From Lodderomyces elongisporus (taxonomy: Eukaryota; Ascomycota; Pichiomycetes; Serinales; Debaryomycetaceae): a DNA stretch of 64,000 bases. The notes under the pieces are model-generated. The model saw nothing but the letters and a program-made list of their open reading frames with translations, did no database searches and had not been told where the DNA came from. Position numbers and translations under genes: made by a program. Below are positions 9,427 to 18,767 of the stretch, in pieces; positions within the stretch are counted from its first letter, which is position 1, and every line of letters starts with the position of its first letter. Location: assembly GCF_030384665.1 (NCBI RefSeq), contig NC_083674.1, forward strand, positions 558,001 to 622,000. The letters are read 5' to 3'.

Positions 9427-11148
9427 CTAATCTATTTGCATAGACTCAACTGCCAAATTGTGTTGCTTCATCTTGTATGGCCCAACTTCCTTAACCTTGA
9501 TACCAAATCGGCTATCCTTGGTCAATTGGATCAAATGATTAACAACGCTGAGCAAGTCTTCGGGCAACTGGTATTTGGAATGCACCCAGCTCATTCTAGC
9601 AGTCGCATTACCACCGTTTAATCTATACACTTCCTGCTTAGACTCGTTGATAAGAATTGTTGACGATTCTCTAACATTTGTAATGTTGACTCCGGTCTTT
9701 AATAATGATTTAAGCTTAATTGAAGACATCCCCAATTGTGGCAAGGGAATTTCCATTCCTGGAAGCACAGGCTTGCTTGGATCAATACCATGCTTACCAG
9801 TAGGATTGGCACTCAACAAAATCTCCTTCAATGGAATGAACTTGGTAATCTGGATTGGCTTCGATTGTATAAGATGACGGTTGATGAGCTCAGCAGAACC
9901 CAATCTAAAACTCTTGATCTCTTCCTTGATCTCTTCTATCAGCTGTCTAATAGATTCCTCAGTGGCCTCAACATTAACAGGGAATGACTTACTAGCAAAA
10001 TCCAACTTGAATGGGTAAACTGAAAATGACCTATCAATATCGCCCAAAAGTTTCCTTGCTGTCTTCAATTTCAACTGGTGTACAATGGCAAAATCTCTAA
10101 TAAAAATGGACGCCTTGGCGTTGAAATCCTCCTTCTTATAATTCTTTCCAGTAAAATGATCAATCTCCTCGGTAGTAACTATACCCAACTGCTGTTGATC
10201 ACTCTCGCCATTCCTCAACCCACTCATACGAATATCGACTTGGTAAACCTCGCCCGGAATAACTACAAATTCATCAGAAGGAACAGCTGTTTGACGGGCA
10301 GTCGAGTCAACAGGTTTTGATGATGCACTGACAATGTCTGTACTCAGTGATGTGTTGATACCAGTTCTATTCAACAACTGGCTCTCTTGGTGCGACTCAT
10401 CCCAAACAACACCCTTGAAATCACGCTCAGCAACAACACCTTCTGCTTGTCCTGCAAGGAACCTCCTAACTCTTCTCACTTTTGAACCGGGAACCACAAC
10501 ACAATTAAATGCTTCAGCAATGGCATCCACAAGCTGACGAATTTGTGTACCTGTGATTTGGTTAGATACATTTTTCAAGCTTTGCGGTAACTTCTCGGGT
10601 GACAATGAACATCCTAAAAGCGCAATAGTCGCCTCTGTTGCTGCATGTGTAGCACAAATGGCATCTGCATTATTGCCCAAAAGTGGACCCATTGGCTTTT
10701 GCTCAACCGGGTTTGCCGGGTATATCACCAAGGAATGGCTCACTTGTGAAGTGTAGCCATCAATCTGTACACCCAAGCTGATTGTAACCACGTCACCTTC
10801 TTTAAAGTAAAATTCCCGATCATCATCGATCTCGGGTGCAAATCCATTCACTAACTCATTAACATTGATTGTTGTTGGAGTAGCGATACCCTTTTCATTG
10901 ACTTTGTTGACATATTGTCTGGACAACAACTCCATCAAAAAGGAGTCTGATAACAAACATAACTGCTGGATGGTTAATTTCGCCGTGGTTTGCAAATGAT
11001 AACTGTTGTTGATCAAAGAGATGAGGTACTGAAGACCAGTTTGCGTAATTTGTCCTGCAACTCTGTATTTCTCAGCTATTGATTCGTCAAGCACATTTCT
11101 TTGCTTAAGCAAGATATCAGCATCATCTTGATGAACTGCAACTTGCAT
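9427..11148 (-). CDS. ARX1: pre-60S export factor Arx1 (methionine-aminopeptidase-like fold)
   Basis: Shuttling factor that sits at the polypeptide exit tunnel of nuclear pre-60S subunits and helps their nuclear export. The 573-residue product is close to the size of S. cerevisiae Arx1 (about 590). Its N-terminal segment DILLKQRNVLDESIAEKYRVAG and the block FYFKEGDVVTISLGVQIDGY belong to the PA2G4/Arx1 branch of the M24 metallopeptidase fold. I do not see the usual set of five metal ligands, as expected for this non-proteolytic family. The ATG at 11148 gives the family start. A PAC-like and RRPE-like pair upstream (11285-11306) fits ribosome-biogenesis regulation. Confidence 0.92.
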   Translation of the reverse strand: MQVAVHQDDADILLKQRNVLDESIAEKYRVAGQITQTGLQYLISLINNSYHLQTTAKLTIQQLCLLSDSFLMELLSRQYVNKVNEKGIATPTTINVNELVNGFAPEIDDDREFYFKEGDVVTISLGVQIDGYTSQVSHSLVIYPANPVEQKPMGPLLGNNADAICATHAATEATIALLGCSLSPEKLPQSLKNVSNQITGTQIRQLVDAIAEAFNCVVVPGSKVRRVRRFLAGQAEGVVAERDFKGVVWDESHQESQLLNRTGINTSLSTDIVSASSKPVDSTARQTAVPSDEFVVIPGEVYQVDIRMSGLRNGESDQQQLGIVTTEEIDHFTGKNYKKEDFNAKASIFIRDFAIVHQLKLKTARKLLGDIDRSFSVYPFKLDFASKSFPVNVEATEESIRQLIEEIKEEIKSFRLGSAELINRHLIQSKPIQITKFIPLKEILLSANPTGKHGIDPSKPVLPGMEIPLPQLGMSSIKLKSLLKTGVNITNVRESSTILINESKQEVYRLNGGNATARMSWVHSKYQLPEDLLSVVNHLIQLTKDSRFGIKVKEVGPYKMKQHNLAVESMQID

Positions 11149-11177
11149 TTTTTTGATCTTTATTATTTATTTGGTTG

Positions 11178-11211
11178 TTGTAGTAGTAGTAGTAGTAGTA
11201 GTGGTAGTAGT
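11178..11211. repeat. (TAG)n trinucleotide repeat in ARX1 leader
   Basis: About eleven TAG/TGG triplets lie 30-63 nt upstream of the ARX1 ATG. Confidence 0.9.
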
Positions 11212-11284
11212 ATATGTGTGTACAGGTGTGGGAATGTACTTTTACTATAAGATCAAGATGTGAAACAGCGCTTTTTAAAAGTAG

Positions 11285-11306
11285 GAAAATTTCAATACCT
11301 CATCTC
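11285..11306 (-). promoter_or_regulatory. ARX1: RRPE-like and PAC-like pair upstream of ARX1
   Basis: On the minus strand, GAGATGAG (11306-11299, one mismatch to the PAC core GCGATGAG) is followed within a few bases by TGAAATTTTC (11294-11285, near the RRPE core). The pair lies about 140-160 nt upstream of the ARX1 ATG. PAC and RRPE are the known paired elements of yeast ribosome-biogenesis genes. Confidence 0.45.
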
Positions 11307-12395
11307 ACAATATCTCACAATATCGCACTTTCTTTCATTTTATTTTCTTCCTCTAACAGTCTTACTCTCGCTCAGAGAGTATTTAATTTTTGGAACACAA
11401 AAACTCAGAGTGTTGCAAAAATAACTGGAATCAATTGAATATATACATTTATATACATATCAGATCCATGTTTACATTAGTATAATGAACATTGGTATAA
11501 TGAATAATATTCTTTCCTTTGAAACAACCCAATAGCACTACTGACTTCATATACACACTATCACTACCAATACTTCTTATTCCAACTCCTAAATTGATAA
11601 CAAAATAGGTTCGAGGGTTGGGTCAATTTTGGCCCAAGTAAAAAAAACAAAAATGAATAAAAAGGTTTTCAAGTTACACAAGGAAGTAGTTGTAAAAGAC
11701 TATTTTGTTTTTTTTTTCAAAACTTTTCATACCCCATCTAAAACAATCTTTTTCCCCTCCACTTGGAACAGCTTCATACAGCATATTTAATATACAGATT
11801 TATCTTGATTCTAAGCTGAGACCGAGAAAAGGAAAAAAAATAACAGACCAAAAAGATTGGGAAATCGAAATCTAAAACTAAAACTGAATTAAAAGTAAAA
11901 ATGAAATAAAAAATAGAAATAGAAGAGCAAATTTAAGAAATACGAAATAACATCAACAAACTTGTGGGCGCTCATCTGTCGTTGTTGTTGCCAACAGAAG
12001 GAATTTGTGTCAATATTTCTTCAAGACAATTTTAATCCTTTTTCTTTTTTTATTTTTCATTTTTCATTTTTGATTTCTGGCAGTTCCCGATTTTGTCACC
12101 AACGGGTTGCAAAAATGCACTACCATATGCAAATAGAAAATAGAATAGAAAATGCTCGAGGAGAGCAATCAAAATTAAGACGATAAGGTAAATCGACTTT
12201 GCTCCCCCTCCATTGCAATAATTTCTCACTTCGTTACCACAATTGATATCTTACACTTTTGCTTGCAATTACTTTCACCAGCTACTCTCAACTGTTCTAA
12301 TCTCTTTTAGAAAACTAGCTAATCAACAAACAAACAAGCAAACAAATAAACAAACAAACAGTTGAACTTTTATCTTGGCAAACACTCATTGCAAC

Positions 12396-12821
12396 ATGTC
12401 CTGGGATCAAGTCACCTTTTCATTAAGCCCTAGATCAAAGGGCTGCTACTTAATCACCAACGAAGTTTACGACAAGGTGCCTCAAATCAAACAGTATGAA
12501 GTAGGTATTCTTAATCTATTTTTGCAACATACAAGTGCTGGGTTGTCTCTAAATGAAAATTGCGACCCCGATGTCAGAACTGATATGAATAGCTCATTGG
12601 ATAGAATCGCGCCAGAGGGTGACTTTTACATCCATGCGGATGAAGGAAGCGATGATATGCCAGGCCACGTCAAGAGCTCCGTGGTGGGTGTTAGCTTGAG
12701 CATTCCAATCACAAATGGGAAATTGAATACTGGAACATGGCAAGGAGTTTACCTTTGCGAGTTTAGAAATTATAAACATACTCGAAGAATCGTTGCTACA
12801 ATCAATGGAAAGAAAAAGTAA
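12396..12821 (+). CDS. YjbQ/UPF0047 family protein (secondary thiamine-phosphate synthase family)
   Basis: A 141-residue protein starting MSWDQVTFSL at the ATG at 12396; upstream sequence in the same frame has no ATG. It has the family blocks LFLQHTSAGLSLNENCDPDV (about residues 47-66) and TGTWQGVYLCEFR (about 116-128), and its length is typical. Bacterial YjbQ has weak thiamine-phosphate synthase activity, but the physiological role is not settled and I infer none here. The stop is only 19 bp from the stop of the convergent SPP1, so the two 3'UTRs must overlap. The protein shows no targeting peptide or membrane segment. Confidence 0.9.
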   Translation: MSWDQVTFSLSPRSKGCYLITNEVYDKVPQIKQYEVGILNLFLQHTSAGLSLNENCDPDVRTDMNSSLDRIAPEGDFYIHADEGSDDMPGHVKSSVVGVSLSIPITNGKLNTGTWQGVYLCEFRNYKHTRRIVATINGKKK

Positions 12822-12840
12822 ATATTAACTTATAAATTAT

Positions 12841-14202
12841 TTATGATTCATATACCAGAATAGAATAGTTTCGCAAAATTGCATCTTTCTCCTGCTCGAG
12901 CAAGGATTTCCTTGTGTATAATTGATCCAATAGCTTATCCGTTTCGTCATAGTATAATCCCCACCAGCCATTGTGGCGGTGACACTTTTTCTTTTCTTTG
13001 ATGCAGAGATTATCGCGAAACAAATCAAAATCCTCCTTTATTCTATTTTCAATTCCTTCTTCAGCTTCTTGTTGAGTTTTTTCAACTCCGTCTTCCTCTT
13101 CATCGCTTAATGTATCCCTTTTAGCCTCTTCATCTCGTCTTTGCAATTTTGCAATTAATTCGTTAAAGACATTCTCTGATTCAACGAGTAGCTGAATAAG
13201 TCGCCCATCTTCAGATCTATCACACAAGCAAAGATCAATCCGTTTCTTTTGCTTAGATTTTTTCGAATTTGGCTTTACCAGGCTTTCAAAATTCTCCTCT
13301 GGAAATATCGTTTTTGTCACTTTTTCATTTAAAGTCTTTATAAGCTCTTTGCATTTCACTAAGCTTTGGCTTCGTAGTTCGTATTGTTGTATATCCGAAT
13401 CCAAGCATTTGATTTTTTCGTCTACTTTGGCAAGTTCTATCTTTGTAGTTTCTGGAAACGGCGATAAAGTTACTGAATTAGGATCTGACTTGTATCTTGT
13501 TACTATGTCAACCTCTGGAAATACTTTCCCGAGCTGGCGAAGTTTATGGCCGTCACCTTCAACGAAATCAATCACTCGCTTAATTATAGTACGATTTAAA
13601 CCTTTGCCATGCAAGAGCAACCGCGTCATATATTCTTCTCCGTGTTCGCTAGAGCAGTATTTGGAATCATTTTTGATAGGCAGATAACACCCTTGCAAAC
13701 GACACTTGCGCTTCCACAAAGTCCTACCATCTCCTTTCCACTTGCAAAACTTGCAGTAAAATTTGGCGATAAGATTCGAAAGCTTAGGGTCAATCTTCAT
13801 GCATTTGAAATGGAACCACTCCTCGCAACCATCACATGCAACCATGATTTCTCCGTCGTCCACTCGTCGACATATACAGAAAAGCTCTTCGCTATTATAA
13901 TTGAACTTTGGCGCGTTACTAAATTTCTTATACTGCTTTGCTATCTGTTCAGGCGATTCTTCCTCTTCGATATCATCATCATCCTCCTCCTCCTCCTCCT
14001 CCTCTTCTTCTTCTTCTTCTTCTTCTTTTTCCTTGATTCCTTTTTTTTGCCTATTATCCTCTACTTGGTTTTCAGGACTCAATGTTTGTCTTTTGTTATT
14101 ACCTTGTCTTTGTCCCCGTCTTTGCAGACTATGATGCTTACGTTTATTCTCCAGAGCCACATAACTGCTTTCCTTGTATGGCTCTATTGTTTCGACTGCC
14201 AT
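12841..14202 (-). CDS. SPP1: COMPASS subunit Spp1 (PHD finger)
   Basis: Subunit of the Set1/COMPASS histone H3K4 methyltransferase complex; its PHD finger reads H3K4 methylation. The 453-residue product has a basic N-terminus, then a long Glu/Asp run (about 59-83) and a PHD finger around residues 109-153 with the Cys4-His-Cys3 ligands visible (FCICRR, CDGCEEWFHFKC, FYCKFC). A second Cys-rich block follows (CRLQGC, KYCSSEHG), the zinc motif that accompanies the PHD in Spp1. The C-terminal half is charged and probably helical. The stop is 19 bp from that of the convergent YjbQ-family gene, and the start faces MGS1 across a 261-bp divergent promoter. Confidence 0.88.
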   Translation of the reverse strand: MAVETIEPYKESSYVALENKRKHHSLQRRGQRQGNNKRQTLSPENQVEDNRQKKGIKEKEEEEEEEEEEEEEEDDDDIEEEESPEQIAKQYKKFSNAPKFNYNSEELFCICRRVDDGEIMVACDGCEEWFHFKCMKIDPKLSNLIAKFYCKFCKWKGDGRTLWKRKCRLQGCYLPIKNDSKYCSSEHGEEYMTRLLLHGKGLNRTIIKRVIDFVEGDGHKLRQLGKVFPEVDIVTRYKSDPNSVTLSPFPETTKIELAKVDEKIKCLDSDIQQYELRSQSLVKCKELIKTLNEKVTKTIFPEENFESLVKPNSKKSKQKKRIDLCLCDRSEDGRLIQLLVESENVFNELIAKLQRRDEEAKRDTLSDEEEDGVEKTQQEAEEGIENRIKEDFDLFRDNLCIKEKKKCHRHNGWWGLYYDETDKLLDQLYTRKSLLEQEKDAILRNYSILVYES

Positions 14203-14310
14203 ATCTATAAAACTTCTCTGATACGAAAATGACCTGTTTGCTTACACACTGTAGTCAAAACCTTTTAAATGCAAAATTTAGTAATCCGCGTTTTTTCCAA
14301 TTTCTATCAA

Positions 14311-14370
14311 TTTTTTTTTTTTTTTTGTTTTGTTTGTTTGTTTGTCTGTCTGTCTGTCTGTTTGTTTGTT
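14311..14370. repeat. compound T-rich (TTTG/TCTG)n repeat in SPP1-MGS1 divergent promoter
   Basis: A poly(T) run passes into tandem TTTG, then TCTG, then TTTG tetramers. It lies in the 261-bp shared promoter. Confidence 0.9.
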
Positions 14371-14463
14371 CTCCTTCTATTGCGTCTTTTTCTTATTGGA
14401 AAAACAAATTCATTTTTAGGTAACCAGTCCAGATATATTATTTATTAAGAGAATGCGGTACCA

Positions 14464-16983
14464 ATGGATTCAGTCTGTCCCATTTGTAACAAAGCCTTTC
14501 CCATAAGGTTGTTAGAGCGACATGTTAATAATTGTCTTGATAACCAAGTATCCAAAGAAGGCAATGACGATGTGGTACTGGATAAGAATTTGTCTCTAGA
14601 ATTAGGAGATCGGAGGTCAAAGAAACGAAGCGTGTTTAGCGCATTGGGATTGAGATCGGCGAACCAGCCTCTGCTGCTCCTGCTGCAACAACAACAACAA
14701 CAACAACAACAACAGCAGCAGCAGCAGCAGAATCAACCATCCTCACAGACCAAAAGATTTAAACCGGAATCTAAGAAATCAGAGACTAATAAGAGTCGGC
14801 AGACAATACACGAAAATACGTTCAAGATTGCTCAATCCCACCAACACAAAGAGCAAAGTCAAGATGGTGGCCACACTGAGGAAATTCTGCGATTGTTGGA
14901 ACAAAGCGCAGGTGAAACATACGTGGAAACGAATGCTGTTGCATTAGCCAATGAAAGACGCGACAAGCAAAAGGAAATGGCCGAGTTGAAGCGAAGAGCG
15001 GCGACGCCATTGGCACACAGGGTGCGACCAAAAACTCTTGATGATTTCATCGGACAAGAGAAACTTGTAGGCGAAAACGCACCCTTGAGGAACTTAATTC
15101 AAGCGGATTTGATTCCTTCGTTTCTTTTGTGGGGTCCACCTGGTTGTGGAAAGACAACTATAGCACGGATAATCGCCAAATCAACAGATTACAGGTATGT
15201 TGAGCTCTCTGGCGCAGACAGTAATGCCAAGAGCTTAAAAGATGCATTCACTCAAGCCGACAATTTAAAAAAACTAACTGGCCAGCGCACAATACTATTT
15301 CTTGATGAAATACATCGTTACAACAAGGCGGTTCAGGATTTGCTATTGCCGGTGATTGAGCGGGGTACTTGTACAGTTATTGGTGCCACAACGGAGAATC
15401 CGTCGTTTAACTTGAATAATGCATTGCTCTCACGCTTGCACACTTTTGTCATGGAACCGTTAACTACAACAGCTGTTGTGAGAATTTTGCATCGTGCTTT
15501 ATATGATATAAACCAATTGAGAAAGAATTTGTTTCAACTACACTACATGACTCTTGAAAATGGGGCTTTTACTTATATAGCCGAACTATGTATGGGTGAT
15601 TCGAGGGTGGCGTTGAATATTCTTGAGACAGTGAATGCTTATTTATCCTCAGCCAAATTTAAGACAGAGTTGCAAACTAAAGTAGCACAGGAAACAAAGC
15701 CACAGGAAGAACAGGCGAGGGACGAGAAAGTTGAAGATCGGCATCATGGACGAGAGGGACGAGGGAATCATGAAGAAGAGGGTTTGACAACACCCAAGCA
15801 AGGCGTGATTAAAGTGAGCGAGTATTTACTCAGACAGATACTCCAAACACGAAACTTTCATCAATTGTATGATAGAAACGGTGATGGTCATTATGACGTC
15901 ATAAGTGCGTTCCACAAGTCTGTACGAGGCTCTAATGCGGATGCTGCGATATTTTATTTAGTGAAAATGCTTTCCGGAGGAGAGGACCCTTTGTTCATAT
16001 TGCGTAGGATGATTGTGATTGCCAGCGAAGATATCGGGTTAAGAGACAGTTCTTGTCTTCCCTTTATGGTAGCCGCTAAGGAAGCTGTTGAGTTTGTTGG
16101 TATGCCAGAGGGTGAGATTATTTTGGCTCATTGCGCTAATAAATTAGCTAGAGCACCAAAATCGACCAAATCGTATCGTTCTTTGAGAACAGCACAGGCA
16201 TATATACAAGAACACCCCGAAATTACGCGGTTACCTGTACCTTTCCATTTGAGAAATGCACCGACAAAGTTTATGAAAGAGATGGGGTTCGGAGATGAGT
16301 ATAAGTACAATCCCAGGTACGAAAACGGAATTGTACGTCAACTGTATTTTCCCGAAGGAATGGAGGAACCAAAGTTTTTGGAAGATACGCATTTAGGAAC
16401 CCTTAGAGATCCCGAAGTACAAAAGGAACTTTATGAGCAAGCGAGGGAAGCAAATGCCGACTACGAGAAGTTCAAATCTGATACTCGGAAATTAAAAGTG
16501 CTGGCATCTTCTCTTCATCTTAGTAGTGGTAATGTAAAGGATGCTGAAAATGGGGTAGGGAATGGGTCCAAGAATAATGATGAGATCAAAGATTGCTATG
16601 ATCATCCCAACGGCCATGGTGGTGATGATGATGATGATGATGATGCACATGATGTCGATGATAGCGGTCATTACAACGGTCTTGCATCAGTTCGCACAGA
16701 TGAAGATTCGGATCAAGGACATCAAGTGGATATTGGACTGCTGCCGCAAATATCGTTTGACAAAGCATACGATAATTACCATACTATTAACAACTTTGGG
16801 AAATCATATGACGAATTTTTGGACCCAGGTTCTCAGCCAGAGTATTTTGATGATGATGATGAAGAAGAAGAAGAAGAAGAAGAAGAAGAAGAACATGAGG
16901 TGGGAGCTAATGAAAAAGAGGAGGCGAAGGAAGTACAAGAGGAAAAGCAAGATGATGAAAAAGTAGAAGTTAAGGAGGAATAG
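14464..16983 (+). CDS. MGS1: Mgs1/WRNIP1-type AAA+ ATPase, genome maintenance
   Basis: AAA+ clamp-loader-like ATPase of the RarA/WRNIP1/Mgs1 family, which acts at stalled forks and binds ubiquitinated PCNA. The product has 839 residues. A UBZ zinc finger opens the protein (C5, C8, H20, C24). A poly-Gln tract lies at about 76-90. The AAA+ core has Walker A GPPGCGKTT from residue 224, Walker B LFLDEIHR near 277-284, sensor 1 GATTENPSF and the family C-terminal region ending around residue 690. Beyond it there is a long acidic tail with Asp and Glu runs. The protein is longer than S. cerevisiae Mgs1 (about 590) because of the Gln tract, a charged insert near 410-440 and this tail. Just before the Gln tract lies a CTG-rich stretch that would read as Ser in a CUG-Ser yeast. 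Confidence 0.93.
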   Translation: MDSVCPICNKAFPIRLLERHVNNCLDNQVSKEGNDDVVLDKNLSLELGDRRSKKRSVFSALGLRSANQPLLLLLQQQQQQQQQQQQQQQNQPSSQTKRFKPESKKSETNKSRQTIHENTFKIAQSHQHKEQSQDGGHTEEILRLLEQSAGETYVETNAVALANERRDKQKEMAELKRRAATPLAHRVRPKTLDDFIGQEKLVGENAPLRNLIQADLIPSFLLWGPPGCGKTTIARIIAKSTDYRYVELSGADSNAKSLKDAFTQADNLKKLTGQRTILFLDEIHRYNKAVQDLLLPVIERGTCTVIGATTENPSFNLNNALLSRLHTFVMEPLTTTAVVRILHRALYDINQLRKNLFQLHYMTLENGAFTYIAELCMGDSRVALNILETVNAYLSSAKFKTELQTKVAQETKPQEEQARDEKVEDRHHGREGRGNHEEEGLTTPKQGVIKVSEYLLRQILQTRNFHQLYDRNGDGHYDVISAFHKSVRGSNADAAIFYLVKMLSGGEDPLFILRRMIVIASEDIGLRDSSCLPFMVAAKEAVEFVGMPEGEIILAHCANKLARAPKSTKSYRSLRTAQAYIQEHPEITRLPVPFHLRNAPTKFMKEMGFGDEYKYNPRYENGIVRQLYFPEGMEEPKFLEDTHLGTLRDPEVQKELYEQAREANADYEKFKSDTRKLKVLASSLHLSSGNVKDAENGVGNGSKNNDEIKDCYDHPNGHGGDDDDDDDAHDVDDSGHYNGLASVRTDEDSDQGHQVDIGLLPQISFDKAYDNYHTINNFGKSYDEFLDPGSQPEYFDDDDEEEEEEEEEEEHEVGANEKEEAKEVQEEKQDDEKVEVKEE

Positions 16984-17392
16984 AATAATACAACTTAATA
17001 TTTTGATTCGAGTTAAAAGAGTTTCAAAGTATACTATAGTAAATTTTGTACTGGAAGGAACGTAAAAAGTAATTAAAACTGCCATGAAATTCTTCTTGAT
17101 CGATATTAATTACGACGAACGAGAATGATGATTCCTCTTGTAGCCCCTTAAACATGGATTCTATTCTTTTCTTTTCTGTTCTTTCCGTTTATGTTCATTT
17201 CTTTTATGTTCTTTTTTTTTTTGGTATATAACCTTTTGTCCTCTTATTTGTGCCTCTTTTCTGAATTTAGCCAATTGATTTTGTAAACGTTGCTGTTTAA
17301 GCTATTTTTTATTTATTAACTGACTCCACCGATCTTGTCACCACTACTACTGCTATTACTGTCAAAACTATTTCTTTCCTCCAAACAGCGAC
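16984..17392. other. intergenic: MGS1 3' flank and SRAP gene promoter
   Basis: 409 bp with poly(T)-rich sequence near 17160-17225. No other gene or RNA is seen. Confidence 0.6.
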
Positions 17393-18767
17393 ATGTGTGG
17401 ACGATTCGCCCAAGGATTTGTATGTTAAGTGCAACTCAAGTCAGAAACATGGAACTTATTTCTAACTAATTTTTTTTTTTTCATTTGTTTCTCTATAGAG
17501 TCCCGATGATATCCTTTATGTCTTTAATCACAATATCGATTTGAATGAAAACGCTGAAAATGAAAATCCTACTGAAGAAGCTCAAGATGCGGATGCTGAC
17601 GGAGATGCATTAAATGATAATGCCAGTGATGATACACCAGGTGACAATTCCGTCAAAGACTCTTACAATGGAGATGCCATTAAGGAAACAAGTGCAGGAG
17701 TGTATGACTTGTTCTTGAAGCCTGCGAATGGAGAGATTAATAAAGTTCAATTGGACATCTCTAGCGTGATAGATTTTGCTCCCTCTTATAATATTGCTCC
17801 TACAAATACGGCAATCATCATTTATATGGCCGAACTGCCAGAAGGTTACAATGCAAAGTATGTTTTTGAACCTTCCAAATTTGGCTTAGTACCTGTATGG
17901 GCGAAACCAGAGGACCCTACCCCTGTGAATCAGGGCAAAGAAAACCAAGGAAAACCGTATTCAAGAGAATTGGGAAGGCATGAAGGACGCTACTTCAATT
18001 GTCGAAGGGAATCTCTTGAACAAAATAAACCCGTTTGGAGCTCTGCAAAGAAGTATCGATGCGTCATACCAATTCAAGGGTACTTTGAATGGCAGAAGGG
18101 TAAAGAAAAGGACGAGAAAACTCCATATTTTGTTCACTCGACATCGGCACCATTTATTTATTTAGCTGGTTTTTACTCTCACAATTACAACTACAAAGAA
18201 GATTTCAACGTTAATGACGAGTTCTTGTCATCTTTTACAATTGTCACGGGACCAGCCAATAAAACAGATGAATATAGCGATATTTCATGGCTACACCCAC
18301 GCAAACCCATTTTTATTAAGCCGGGAACAAAGGCGTGGTATGATTGGCTTAAGCCATCTGGCAGCTGGAGTAATATGTTACTAGCGGAATCGCTAAACTC
18401 AGCAAAAAATATAGCATATAAAAATATTGATTGTTATCGAGTTTCAAATAAAGTGGGGAATCCAACCAATAAGGGGAAGGAGATTCTCAAAAAAGTTGGT
18501 GATCGAAATATATCACCGATTAGCAATTTTTTCACACCATCTTCTACAAATAAAGAGAAACATTTCAAGAAGGAAGAAAACAATTTAGGGACTGAAAATA
18601 AACAGGATCAAAGGAAGATCAAAGGTGAAAAGGATATCAGCAAGTTATCTGCCAAATATCCGAAAAATGATGAACAAAACACCAAAAGGCAAATGAGGTT
18701 CGGCAAGGGGGAACCCATTGCTAAAAGGACGAGACATGAAGAGTCAAAAGTAAAGAGGGAACAGTAA
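17393..18767 (+). CDS. SRAP-domain protein (HMCES/YedK family), abasic-site shield (one intron)
   Basis: SRAP proteins crosslink through Cys2 to abasic sites in single-stranded DNA and protect them at forks. Exon 1 (17393-17419) encodes MCGRFAQGF; exon 2 (17499-18767) continues SPDDILYVFNHNID, giving 431 residues. Cys2 is therefore present only if the intron is spliced. Other family residues are visible: the FAPSYNIAPTN block, the Asn in YFNCRRES, the Glu in QGYFEW, and the His in SWLHPRKP. An acidic insert follows residue 25. The basic C-terminal extension (after about residue 300) contains SPISNFFTP, similar to a PCNA-interacting peptide. It is the counterpart of S. cerevisiae YMR114C. Confidence 0.93.
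17420..17498 (+). other. intron of SRAP gene (79 nt)
   Basis: Donor GTATGT at 17420, a CTAAC-containing branch region near 17462-17468, a pyrimidine tract and acceptor CTATAG ending at 17498. The intron is phase 0, after codon 9 (Phe). Splicing joins MCGRFAQGF to SPDDILY exactly as the SRAP family requires. Confidence 0.93.

Larger units (their letters stand above)
11149..12395. other. divergent intergenic between ARX1 and the YjbQ-family gene
   Basis: About 1.25 kb serving as promoter space for both genes. Besides the TAG repeat and the PAC/RRPE-like pair near ARX1, there is an (AAAC)n leader repeat at 12325-12360 just before the YjbQ-family start. No further gene is supported. Confidence 0.6.

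Noticed and set aside
13609..14232. 207-codon plus-strand open frame
   Set aside because: Antisense of SPP1; its Phe/Leu runs are the reverse of the Glu-rich tract, and no family is recognised.
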